A stretch of 64,000 bases of DNA from Plastoroseomonas arctica (GTDB lineage: Bacteria > Pseudomonadota > Alphaproteobacteria > Acetobacterales > Acetobacteraceae), in the NCBI RefSeq assembly GCF_018128965.1, contig NZ_JAAEDH010000022.1:1-64000 (forward strand), in the 5' to 3' direction. This document shows, piece by piece, positions 9,210 to 17,315 of this stretch (its first letter is position 1; each line of letters begins with the position of its first letter). A program made the translations under genes and the position numbers. The notes under the pieces were generated by a model that worked only from the letters and a program-made list of their open reading frames with translations, was not told the origin of the DNA and ran no database searches.

Positions 9210-10531
9210 GCTGATCGAACCTCCAGCTGCGGGGCATGTGCCCGGTTTGCGCGATACAGGCCGAGCGTGGCCGCGAGCGTCGCATCGAGCCCCGGCGGGG
9301 TCGCGAGGCGTGCCGACAAGGCGCGCAGCCGATCCGGCGCGCGCGCCAGCGCCGTGAGCAGGGCGGCGAGCGAGCGCGGACTGCCGGCCGCGAAATGGAA
9401 GCCATCCACGCCGTCGCGCACTTTCTCGGCGAGGCCGCCAATGTCGGAGCAGATCACCGGCCGCCCGGCGCGGAACGCCTCCTGGATCACCAGGGGCGAA
9501 TTCTCCCACCAGATCGAGGGCACCAGCACCGCGTCCATCCTCGCCATCAACGCGCCGACGCGGCCATTCGCGTAGGGGCCGTGCAGTTCGATGTTGGGCG
9601 GCGCGTCCTTGATCCGTGCTTCGAACAGGGCCCGGAATTCGGGCGGCTGGCCGGAATGATCGCCATGCACCTCGATCCGCAGGCCGGTCGTGCCCGCCTT
9701 CTCCAGCAGGATGGCGGCGTCGAACAGCACGTCGATGCCCTTCAACCGCGAGATCTGGCCGAAGAAGCCAAGCGTCAGGTCGCAATCGGGCACGCGCGGC
9801 GTCGGGGGCGCAGCCGCCGGCATGCCGTTCTCGATCACCACGATGCGCTCGGCATCGATGCCCCAGGCGGCATAGCGATCGGCCAGGAATTGGCTGGGCG
9901 AGATGAACCGGTCGACCAGCCGGAAGAAGCGCTTGATGTAGAGTTCGCGCAGAAAAAAGTCCTGCTCGGTCCGCTCGGGGAAGCAGCGGTGGCAATCGCG
10001 CGGCGAAGCGGCGTTGCACAGCGCGAGGGAGGGCCGCTTCACCATCTGGCCGAAGTGATTGCAGATGGCCAGGTACTCATGGAGCGTGAGGATGATGCGC
10101 GCCTCCGGCAGCGCCTGGCGGATGGTCAGCAGCGTCTCCACGCCGAAATTCGTGTGGTGGTGCAGGTGGATCACGTCGGGGCGCAGCTCGGTGAGCAGGC
10201 GCGTCAATTCGCCGGGCCATTCGGGGTCCGGATTGGCGTGGATGAAGTGATCGAAGCCGGCGCCGGAATAGACATACTCGTCGGGGCCGAAGGGCTGGCT
10301 GAGCCGCGCGCCGAGGCGCCCGGCGACCTTGCCGCCCGACGCCGCGAGGAACCAGCAGGCGGCGACCTCGGACGAGGCACGCAGCGCGCCGTAGAGCTGA
10401 TAGGCCGCGATCTCGGCGCCGCCATGCGAGACGGCGGGATGCATGTGCGACATCACCAGCACGCGCTGGCCGGGCAGGGCGGCCGCAGGCGTCGAGGTGC
10501 GGGCTTTCTGCTTGCGGGTCATGCGGCTCAA
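9206..10531 (-). CDS. GT4 glycosyltransferase
   Basis: This 441-residue GT-B enzyme has the N-terminal HPAVSHGGAEIAAYQL glycine motif, the DVIHLHHHTNFGVETL block, and the TLHEYLAICNHFGQM stretch with clustered cysteines (CNAASPRDCHRCFP) that is typical of a GT4 subfamily with a His/Cys-rich insert. The C-terminal half has LTLGFFGQISRLKGIDVL and SIWWENSPLVIQEAFRAGRPV with the retaining-GT glutamates. It is closely similar in layout to the gene at 15993-17315, so the two look like paralogues. The first codon would be TTG overlapping the HlyD stop as TTGA. An ATG at 10520-10522 three codons later is an equally usable start. The donor sugar is unknown. Confidence 0.85.
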   Translation of the reverse strand: MSRMTRKQKARTSTPAAALPGQRVLVMSHMHPAVSHGGAEIAAYQLYGALRASSEVAACWFLAASGGKVAGRLGARLSQPFGPDEYVYSGAGFDHFIHANPDPEWPGELTRLLTELRPDVIHLHHHTNFGVETLLTIRQALPEARIILTLHEYLAICNHFGQMVKRPSLALCNAASPRDCHRCFPERTEQDFFLRELYIKRFFRLVDRFISPSQFLADRYAAWGIDAERIVVIENGMPAAAPPTPRVPDCDLTLGFFGQISRLKGIDVLFDAAILLEKAGTTGLRIEVHGDHSGQPPEFRALFEARIKDAPPNIELHGPYANGRVGALMARMDAVLVPSIWWENSPLVIQEAFRAGRPVICSDIGGLAEKVRDGVDGFHFAAGSPRSLAALLTALARAPDRLRALSARLATPPGLDATLAATLGLYRANRAHAPQLEVRSA

Positions 10532-11871
10532 TCCCGCAACGCGCGGCGCATGCTGTCGCGCAGCGGGCGCAACAGGTAGTCGAGCACGGTGCGCCGTTCG
10601 CCCAGCACGAAGACCTCGGCGGGCATGCCGGCCGCGAGCGGCGGGATGGCGGCGCTGCCGGGCACCATCTCGGCGGTGTCCAGCACCGCGCGCACCAGGA
10701 AAAAGGCGGCACCCTGCGGGTCCGTCTGGCGATCGGCCGAGACATAGGTGAGATGGCCGGTCAGCATCGGCACCTCGCGCTGCCGATAGGCGGAGAGGCG
10801 GATGTTCACCCGCTGCCCGGCCTGCACCTGTTCGATATCGAGTGGCGCGATGCGGGCCTCCACGACGATCCCGCTGTCGATCGGCACCAGGTCCAGCACG
10901 GGCTGACCGGCGGCGATGGAGCTGCCGGCGGTGAAGAAGCGCAGATCGGTGACGATGCCGGCCTCGGGGGCGAGCACCTCGCGCCGGGTGAGCACGTCCT
11001 GCGCGGCGCGCAGCCGGTCGGCCGCATCGGCGACCGCGGCCTGGGTCTCCTGCAGGTCGCGGGCGATCTCGGCCTCGCGGTTGAGGGTGAGGTTGCGCGC
11101 GTCCAATTCGGCCTGCGCCATCTGCTCGCCGGCCTGGGCCTCGAGCGCGGTGTATTGCCCGAGGCTGCCCAACGCCTCGGCTTCCAGGCGGCGCAGTTCC
11201 AGCGCCCGGGTGCGGGTCGCGAAGCCGGCGGCGAGCAGCTGGTTCACCCCGGCCAGCTCCTCGCGCAGGGCGCGCAGCCGGGTGCCGGCCGCGACACGCT
11301 GGGCGACGAGGCTGCTGATCTGCTCGGCTGCCTGCGCGACGCGCCGCCGCTGGGCCGCGATCGCGCCGTCATAGGCCGCCCAGCGCGCGGCGTAGAGCCG
11401 GCGCTCGGCCTCGACGAAGGAGGCGATGGTCGGGCTGGCGCGCGCGGCGTCCAGCGCCGCCCCGGGGATCACCAGGGCGCGGTCGCCGGCCTGTTCGGCG
11501 CTCAGCCGGGCGAGGCGCGCGATGCCGCCGTGATAGGCCGAGCGCGCCTGGCTCGCCACCGCCTCGGCCTGGGTGACATCGAGGCGCAGCAGCACCTGGC
11601 CGGCCGCGACCCGGTCGCCCTCGCGCACCACGAGTTCGCGCAGCAGGCCGGGCTCCATCAGGTTGACCGTCTTGCGCCGTCCCTCCGCCACCAGCGAACC
11701 GGTGCCGATCACGGCGCGTTCCAGCGGCGTGAGGATGGCCCAGGCGAAGATCCCGCCCAGGCCGAGGACCAGGGTCAGCAAGGAGGCCAGGGCGACGCCG
11801 CGCAGCCGGGGCGCACCCAGCTCGGGCTCGGGCAAGGGGGCGAGGCGGGGCGGGGCGAGGACGAGGCTCAT
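10528..11871 (-). CDS. HlyD-family type I secretion adaptor
   Basis: This 447-residue periplasmic adaptor (membrane fusion protein) should link the inner-membrane ABC exporter to an outer-membrane TolC-like channel. It has one N-terminal membrane segment near residues 25-45 (VALASLLTLVLGLGGIFAWA), then a lipoyl-like hairpin half (VREGDRVAAGQVLLRLD), and a long alpha-helical coiled region rich in Ala, Arg, Glu and Gln. The second lipoyl half and a C-terminal beta domain follow, with VNIRLSAYRQREVPMLTG. These are standard features of PrtE/HlyD proteins. The ATG overlaps the upstream ATPase stop as ATGA, and the reading frame open before it is not used. No TolC-type gene is in the window, so the channel must be encoded elsewhere. 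Confidence 0.92.
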   Translation of the reverse strand: MSLVLAPPRLAPLPEPELGAPRLRGVALASLLTLVLGLGGIFAWAILTPLERAVIGTGSLVAEGRRKTVNLMEPGLLRELVVREGDRVAAGQVLLRLDVTQAEAVASQARSAYHGGIARLARLSAEQAGDRALVIPGAALDAARASPTIASFVEAERRLYAARWAAYDGAIAAQRRRVAQAAEQISSLVAQRVAAGTRLRALREELAGVNQLLAAGFATRTRALELRRLEAEALGSLGQYTALEAQAGEQMAQAELDARNLTLNREAEIARDLQETQAAVADAADRLRAAQDVLTRREVLAPEAGIVTDLRFFTAGSSIAAGQPVLDLVPIDSGIVVEARIAPLDIEQVQAGQRVNIRLSAYRQREVPMLTGHLTYVSADRQTDPQGAAFFLVRAVLDTAEMVPGSAAIPPLAAGMPAEVFVLGERRTVLDYLLRPLRDSMRRALRD

Positions 11872-13523
11872 GGACGGTCTCCCGCTTTGGCGGCCGGCGT
11901 GAGATGCCACGCACCATCGGCCGCAAGGTCGAGCCATTCGGTCGCAAGGCCCGCCCATTCGGCCGGATCATGGGTGACGAGGATGATCACCGCGCCCGCA
12001 TCGCGGGCATTGGCGACGGCCGCGTGCAGCAGCGCGATCGAGGCGGCATCGAGCCCGGCCTCGGGCTCGTCCAGCACCAGCAGGCGCGGCGCGCCGTGGA
12101 AGGCGCGCGCCAGGGCCACCAGCTGGCGCTGCCCGCCGGACAGGCCGGATTGGCTGCCGGCCGGCGTGTCGTAGCCGCGTGGCAGCCGGCCGATGGCGTC
12201 GTGCGCGCCCACGCGCCTGGCCGCGGCGACGGCGGATGCGGCATCGCCATCGCCGAAGCGGCGGATATTGTCGAGCACGCTGCCATGCAGAAGCTGCGCG
12301 CCTTGCGGCAGGTAGCCGACGGCGGCGTTGCGCAGGCCCGGCATGCGCAGATCATGGCCGTCCAGGCGCCGCTCGCCATCGCGCACCGCGCAGATGCCGA
12401 GCAGCGCGCGCAACAGGGTGGATTTGCCGGCCCCGTTCGGGCCGCGCACGCCCAGCACGCTGCCCGGGGCGACGGCGAGATCCAGCGCGCGCACCAGCGT
12501 GCGCGTGCCATCGGGCGTGGTCACGGTGAGGTTCGCGACGTGCAGCCCGGCCGGAGCCTCCGCATCGTGCGGCAGCCATGGGGGCGGGGCGTTCGTCGCG
12601 ATGAAGCCGGTCAGGCGCCGCCAGGCCGCCACGCCGAAGGCCCAGTCGCGCCAGGTCGCGACCACGCGGCTGACCGGTGCGGCCGCCATGCCCGCCAGCA
12701 TGGTGGCGGCCAGCAGGCTGCCGGTCGAGGCCTCCTGCCGCGCGACGAGCCAGGCGCCGATGGTCACCATCACCATCTGCAGCATCAGGCCGGTGAAGCT
12801 TGCCAGGCCCTGGATGGCGCGCGCCCGGCGCTGCGCCGCATCGCCCAGTTCGATCGCGCGCTGCCCCTCGGGTCGCCAGCGTTGCAAGGTGGCGCGCAGC
12901 ATCCCCAGGCCATGGAGCATGTCCCGCCCGCGCAACCGGCCGGTCAGCGCGGCGGTCGAGCGCGCCTGTTCGGACATGGCCGAGCGCACCAGGGCGCGCG
13001 TCGTGCGGTCCGCCAGCGCGCCGAGGAGGGCCAGCAGCACGCACCCCCCCACCGCCGTCCAGCCATAGATCGGGTGCAGCAGGAACAGGAAGGCGATGGC
13101 CGCGGGCACCGTCAGCAGGTCCAGCAGATCCGAGGCGACGGCACCGCCGAGCATGCGCCGCACCTCCGAGACATCGCCCAGCGCCGCGAGGCCGCGCGCC
13201 CGGTCGCCCGCCATCGCGCCACGCACCGAGGCGCCGAGCGCGCCTGATTGCAGACGCATCCCCGCACTCTCGGTCGCGGTCGCCACCAGGCGCGCGCGCA
13301 GGTAGCGCAGCAATCCGCCGAGCGAGACCATCAGCACGAAGCCCACGGTGAGGGCGAGGAGCGTGTCGTCGTTGCGGCTCTGCAGCACGCCGTCGAAGAC
13401 GTGCATGGTGAGCAGCGGAGAGGCGAGCAGGGCGCATTGCACCCCGACGGACAGGCCCAGGCAGAGCGCCATGACCCCCGCAGTCCCCGCATGGTCGCCG
13501 ATGGTGCGGCCATGCGCGCTCAT
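11868..13523 (-). CDS. Type I secretion permease/ATPase (second of a pair)
   Basis: This 551-residue ABC exporter half-molecule of the PrtD type has five to six membrane segments in residues 15-310, followed by a nucleotide-binding domain. The Walker A is GPNGAGKST, the Q-loop region is GYLPQGAQLLHGS, the signature is LSGGQRQLVALARAF, and Walker B with its catalytic Glu is LLVLDEPEAGLD. A late VTHD supplies the switch histidine. There is no C39 peptidase domain. It lies between a second ATPase gene and the HlyD gene, with ATGA overlaps on both sides. The likely cargo is the RTX protein at the head of the operon. Confidence 0.92.
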   Translation of the reverse strand: MSAHGRTIGDHAGTAGVMALCLGLSVGVQCALLASPLLTMHVFDGVLQSRNDDTLLALTVGFVLMVSLGGLLRYLRARLVATATESAGMRLQSGALGASVRGAMAGDRARGLAALGDVSEVRRMLGGAVASDLLDLLTVPAAIAFLFLLHPIYGWTAVGGCVLLALLGALADRTTRALVRSAMSEQARSTAALTGRLRGRDMLHGLGMLRATLQRWRPEGQRAIELGDAAQRRARAIQGLASFTGLMLQMVMVTIGAWLVARQEASTGSLLAATMLAGMAAAPVSRVVATWRDWAFGVAAWRRLTGFIATNAPPPWLPHDAEAPAGLHVANLTVTTPDGTRTLVRALDLAVAPGSVLGVRGPNGAGKSTLLRALLGICAVRDGERRLDGHDLRMPGLRNAAVGYLPQGAQLLHGSVLDNIRRFGDGDAASAVAAARRVGAHDAIGRLPRGYDTPAGSQSGLSGGQRQLVALARAFHGAPRLLVLDEPEAGLDAASIALLHAAVANARDAGAVIILVTHDPAEWAGLATEWLDLAADGAWHLTPAAKAGDRP

Positions 13524-15256
13524 GCCGAGGCCTTCCCGTTGATCGCCCCGATGCGGGCGGGCTCGGCTCGCGGCGTACCGGCCTCGCGCAGGGTGCCGGC
13601 CGAGCCCATGACCAGCACCCGGTCGGCCGTGGCCACGACGCCGCGCCGATGCGAGCTGAGCACGACGCCGACGCCATCGGCCTTGAGCCGCGCGAGGAGG
13701 GCCTCGACCGCGGCCTCGCCCTGGGTGTCGAGCCAGGCGGTCGGCTCGTCGAGCAGCACCAGGCGGGGATCGCCATAGAGCGCGCGCGCCAGGGCCACGC
13801 GCTGGCGCTGGCCCATCGACAATCCGCTATCGCCCGCGACGCGCGTCGCGTAGCCCAGCGGCAGCGACGCGATCATCTGGTCCACGCCGGCGCGGCGCGC
13901 GGCGCGCAGCACGGCCACGAGGTCGGGCGCGATGGCGAGGCGCGCGATGGCCTCGGCGATGGTGCCGTCGCCAAGGTTGGGATCCTGCGGCAGGTAGCCG
14001 ACATGGCGCGCGAGATCCTCGTGATCCCATTGCGACGTCGCGTGGCCATCGAGGAAGACGCCGCCCGCGGTCGGGTGGAACATGCCCAGCATGAGCCGGA
14101 GCAGCGTGGTCTTGCCGCTGCCCGGCGGCCCGATGATGGCCACCACCTCGCCGGGGGTGACCGTCAGGTCGACCTCGCGCAGCAGCGGGCGCGGGGTGCC
14201 GGGATGGAGGTAGGTGAGGCGTTCGAGCACCAGCCGCCCCTCCGGGCAGGCGAACACCGTCCCCGCCAGGGCGCCCTCGTCGGCCTGCTCCATGGTGCGC
14301 GCGAGCCGGGCCCAGGCGGCAGTGGCGCTGCCCCAATCCTGCGTCGCGCTGCCCAGCCGGGCGAAGGGCTCGATCACCCGTCCGGTCAGCAGCATCGCGG
14401 CCATGAGGCCCGCGCCCAGTTCTTCGCCGCGCAGGCTCAGCAGTGCGCCCACCAGCATGGCGCCGCCGGCCGCGAGGCCCTGCAGTGTCGCGCCCGAGGC
14501 GCTCAGGCGGCGGCCGAGTTCCTGCGCGGCGCGCATGCGTTCGCCACCCTGGCGCAGATCGTCCCGCCAGCGCCGCTCCAGCGCGGCGCGCATGCCCATC
14601 GCCTCGACCGCTTCGGCGCAGCGCATCGCGTCGGCGACGCCCCCGGCGCTGCGCGCGGCGAGCGCATTGGCGGAGGCCAGCGCCCCGCGCGCGCGCCCCT
14701 CCGCCAGCAGGCTCGCGGCCGCGGCGAGCAGGCAGCACACCACGGCGAGAACCGCGAACCAGGGGTGCAGCCACCACAGCAACAGCAGCGCGACCGGCAC
14801 CAGCGCGGCGTCGAGCAGCGCCGTGCAAAGCGGGCCGGCGAGCGCCCTGCGCACCTCCTCGACATCCTTGAGCAGCGCGCCGCTGGCCGCAGCGGGCTCC
14901 CCCGCGCGCGCGGCCGCAGCCAGGATGACCGGGCCCGAGACCGCGCGGGCAAGGCGGTTACCCGCAGCCAGCAGGATCAGGTCGCGCAGATGGTCCAGCA
15001 CCACCAGCAGCCCGGCCACGATCAGGAAGCCCATGCCGAGCCCGAGTGCCGTCGGGATGGAGCCGGTCGGCACGACGAGGCGGAACACCTCGAGCTTGAT
15101 CCAGATGGTGGCGAAGGTGAGCAGCGTCGCGCTGCCGCCTACCACCAGCGCCAGCTGGATGGCGGTCTTCGCTTGGTCGCGCAGCTGCGCCAGCGCCTGT
15201 CCCGCCGGCAGCGTCGGCATCGCCGCGCGGCCATCCCGGCTGGCGTCCGATGCCAT
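13520..15256 (-). CDS. Type I secretion permease/ATPase (first of a pair)
   Basis: This 578-residue protein is a second complete permease/ATPase. It has membrane segments from about residue 30 (IQLALVVGGSATLLTFATIW) to 300, then an ATPase domain with Walker A GPPGSGKTT, Q-loop GYLPQDPNLGDG, signature LSMGQRQRVALARAL (G to M at the third position of the usual LSGGQ) and Walker B LVLLDEPTAWLD. The switch histidine is in LSSHRRG. The true start is the ATG at 15254-15256, five bases after the preceding stop. An open frame upstream of it is antisense-like and was ignored. Two different ATPases in tandem suggest a heterodimeric exporter rather than the usual homodimer. Confidence 0.9.
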   Translation of the reverse strand: MASDASRDGRAAMPTLPAGQALAQLRDQAKTAIQLALVVGGSATLLTFATIWIKLEVFRLVVPTGSIPTALGLGMGFLIVAGLLVVLDHLRDLILLAAGNRLARAVSGPVILAAAARAGEPAAASGALLKDVEEVRRALAGPLCTALLDAALVPVALLLLWWLHPWFAVLAVVCCLLAAAASLLAEGRARGALASANALAARSAGGVADAMRCAEAVEAMGMRAALERRWRDDLRQGGERMRAAQELGRRLSASGATLQGLAAGGAMLVGALLSLRGEELGAGLMAAMLLTGRVIEPFARLGSATQDWGSATAAWARLARTMEQADEGALAGTVFACPEGRLVLERLTYLHPGTPRPLLREVDLTVTPGEVVAIIGPPGSGKTTLLRLMLGMFHPTAGGVFLDGHATSQWDHEDLARHVGYLPQDPNLGDGTIAEAIARLAIAPDLVAVLRAARRAGVDQMIASLPLGYATRVAGDSGLSMGQRQRVALARALYGDPRLVLLDEPTAWLDTQGEAAVEALLARLKADGVGVVLSSHRRGVVATADRVLVMGSAGTLREAGTPRAEPARIGAINGKASA

Positions 15257-15261
15257 GCGCG

Positions 15262-15996
15262 CTACCGTGCCCCGCCGGCGGGAAACGCGCCGATCCAGGC
15301 CAGCACGACACCGCTCACCATCGCCACCAGAGCGATGCCGGCCAGGACGATCTGCCAGGGGTCCAGCCGTCGCCGCGGCGTCGCGGGCGGCGCCTCGCCG
15401 GACTGTGCCGCCAGGCGTTCGTCGATCCGCAGGCACCACAGTTCGAGCGTTTCGATGCGCGCGGCGAGGTCCTCCCCCGTGGGGGTCGTTTCGGGCAGGC
15501 GCCCGGCCAGCGAGGTGAGCCGTTCGGCCAGGTCGCGCTGGGCGCCCGCAAGGGTCTGCACCGCGCGCGACAGGGACCGGGCGTTCGGGCCGCCCGCCTC
15601 GCCGGGCACCACCGCCAGCGCCCGCCGGGCGCCCAGGATCGGCAGCGGCACTTCGAGCCCGTCGCCGGAGCGCGCGACGACGAAGATCTCGGCGCGGCGC
15701 TCGATCCATTCGGGCGTGAGGCGGAGCTCGAAGGCGTGGCAGCCATCGCCCACGCCCGCACCCTTGAGATCGGCCCGCTCCTGCGCCGCCAGGGTCTGCG
15801 CCACGGTCTGCTGGCCCAGGCGCAGTTCGATGGCAACGCGCTCATCCGGCTGGCTGGGGTTCCATGCCCAGCCGAAGACGCGGCCGGCGGCGATGTTGTC
15901 GACGACGCCCTGGATCTCGGCAGGGCGGGGAATTTCGGCGGGGCGGGGCGCGCCGGGCGCCGGGTCGGCCGGGATCATGTGCAGCTGCGCGGTCAT
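15262..15996 (-). CDS. Membrane-anchored GW-module protein
   Basis: This 244-residue protein is not assignable to a characterised family. Residues 28-115 are a GW module (GVVDNIAAGRVFGWAW, QERADLKGAGVGDG, then AFELRL), here in its clearest form. Residues 130-200 are helical and charged. A single C-terminal membrane segment (QIVLAGIALVAMVSGVVLAW, about 216-236) would leave the module in the cytoplasm by the positive-inside rule, since Arg/Lys precede it (ATPRRRLDP). It sits between a GT4 gene and the first exporter ATPase, so it could tether the glycosyltransferase machinery to the exporter. That is inference from position and topology. The start is the ATG overlapping the GT4 stop as ATGA. 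Confidence 0.7.
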   Translation of the reverse strand: MTAQLHMIPADPAPGAPRPAEIPRPAEIQGVVDNIAAGRVFGWAWNPSQPDERVAIELRLGQQTVAQTLAAQERADLKGAGVGDGCHAFELRLTPEWIERRAEIFVVARSGDGLEVPLPILGARRALAVVPGEAGGPNARSLSRAVQTLAGAQRDLAERLTSLAGRLPETTPTGEDLAARIETLELWCLRIDERLAAQSGEAPPATPRRRLDPWQIVLAGIALVAMVSGVVLAWIGAFPAGGAR

Positions 15997-17315
15997 GCGG
16001 CCTCCGGCTGGCGTTGCTGGGCTGGGCGCGGCGCGCGCCGCGCGGGCGTGGGGCGCCGCAACAGGGCGCGATAGAGATCGAGGTGCTGGCGCGCCATGGC
16101 GTCCAGGCCGGCGGGAGGGCGGATGCCTTGGACGAGCCGGTCCCACAGGCCGGGTTCCTGGACCGCGCGGCGCATGGTCGCGGCCCAGCCCTCGGCATCG
16201 CCGATCGGCGCGTGCAGGCCATCCACGCCATCGCGCACCAGCTCGGCCATGCCGCCGGCATCGCCGCAGATGACCGGGCGGCCATGGCGGAAGGCCTCCA
16301 GCACCACCAGCGGCGCGTTCTCGAACCATAGGGACGGGACGATCACCCAGTCGGCGGCACCGATCCGGCGCGGGAGTTCCGCCGCGTCATAGATGCCGTG
16401 GTGCCGCGCGGCCGGTGCCGCGGCGAGGGCGGCCTTGAACTCGGCCAGGAATTCGCTGGATTGGTGGGCCGCGCCGCCATGCAGGGCCAGCCCGTGCGCC
16501 ACGCCCGCCGCGGACAGGCGCGCGGAGGCGTCGAGTGCGAGCAGGCTGCCCTTGAAGCGGTTGACGTGGCCGAAGAACCCGAAGCGATCGCGCCGTCCGC
16601 CATCGGGCAGGGCGCGATGGGGGGCCGGCGCGCCGCGGATGTCGACCGCATTGGGCAGCACGGTGATCCGCGCGGCGTCCCAGCCGGCCGCCACGAACCG
16701 GTCGCGCAGGAAGTGGCTGGGCGAGACCAGCGCATCGACCAGTGACGCTGCCTGGCCGATGGCGAGCTGGCGCATCAGCAGGTCACTGGCCGGGCGCGTG
16801 GGCAGGCAGTGGTGGCAGGCATCCAGCGAGGGACCGGTGCACAGGCGCCCATCGGCGCGCAGCAGCTGGCCCTCGCGCGGGCAGATCGCGAAGTAGTCGT
16901 GCAGCGTCATCACCAGCTTCGCACCGCGCGGCGCGAGCCGGCGCAGCAGCGCGATGGTCTCGAGCCCGAATTGCAGCGGGTGATGGATGTGAATGATGTC
17001 GGGCCTGAGGCTGTCCATGAGCGGGCCGAAGGCCATGCCCAGGCCCTGCGTATCCGCCTGGCTCAGGAAGAACCGGTCGAAATGCGGCAGCCACATCAGC
17101 GCCTCGTCGGCCTGCCCGCCGGGTGCGGCCTGCAGCAGCGTGCCGGGCTTGGGTTCGCGCTGCGCGCCGGTGGTCGCGGCGAGGAACAACCCGGCCAGCC
17201 CCGGCAAGGTGTCGCGCAGCGTGCGAAACAGGTTGCGCGCGATGGTCTCGGTGCCGCCCGGCTGAAGGTCGGGGTGGTTGTGCGCGAGCATGAGGATCCG
17301 CAGTGGCGCGGTCAT
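15993..17315 (-). CDS. GT4 glycosyltransferase
   Basis: This 440-residue GT-B enzyme is closely parallel to the gene at 9206-10531. It has the N-terminal NHPDLQPGGTETIARNLFR motif, DIIHIHHPLQFGLETI, the TLHDYFAICPREGQLL block and a cysteine pair in DACHHCLPTRP. The C-terminal sugar-nucleotide domain has FGFFGHVNRFKGSLLALD and SLWFENAPLVVLEAFRHGRPV. It is cytoplasmic with no signal peptide. The ATG overlaps the GT2 stop as ATGA, and its own stop overlaps the next start, so it is tightly coupled in the operon. The presence of two such paralogues suggests two sequential transfers in one oligosaccharide. Confidence 0.86.
   Translation of the reverse strand: MTAPLRILMLAHNHPDLQPGGTETIARNLFRTLRDTLPGLAGLFLAATTGAQREPKPGTLLQAAPGGQADEALMWLPHFDRFFLSQADTQGLGMAFGPLMDSLRPDIIHIHHPLQFGLETIALLRRLAPRGAKLVMTLHDYFAICPREGQLLRADGRLCTGPSLDACHHCLPTRPASDLLMRQLAIGQAASLVDALVSPSHFLRDRFVAAGWDAARITVLPNAVDIRGAPAPHRALPDGGRRDRFGFFGHVNRFKGSLLALDASARLSAAGVAHGLALHGGAAHQSSEFLAEFKAALAAAPAARHHGIYDAAELPRRIGAADWVIVPSLWFENAPLVVLEAFRHGRPVICGDAGGMAELVRDGVDGLHAPIGDAEGWAATMRRAVQEPGLWDRLVQGIRPPAGLDAMARQHLDLYRALLRRPTPARRAPRPAQQRQPEAA

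Noticed and set aside
2536-9357. A plus-strand open frame of more than 2200 codons
   Set aside because: It runs antisense to six well-supported glycan genes. It is rich in Arg, Ala and Gly with no recognisable domain, as expected for the reverse complement of high-GC coding DNA.
15257-15709. N-terminal extension of the first type I ATPase
   Set aside because: The extra residues are Arg/Gly/Pro-rich out-of-frame translation of the GW-module gene, and an ATG at 15254-15256 fits the operon.
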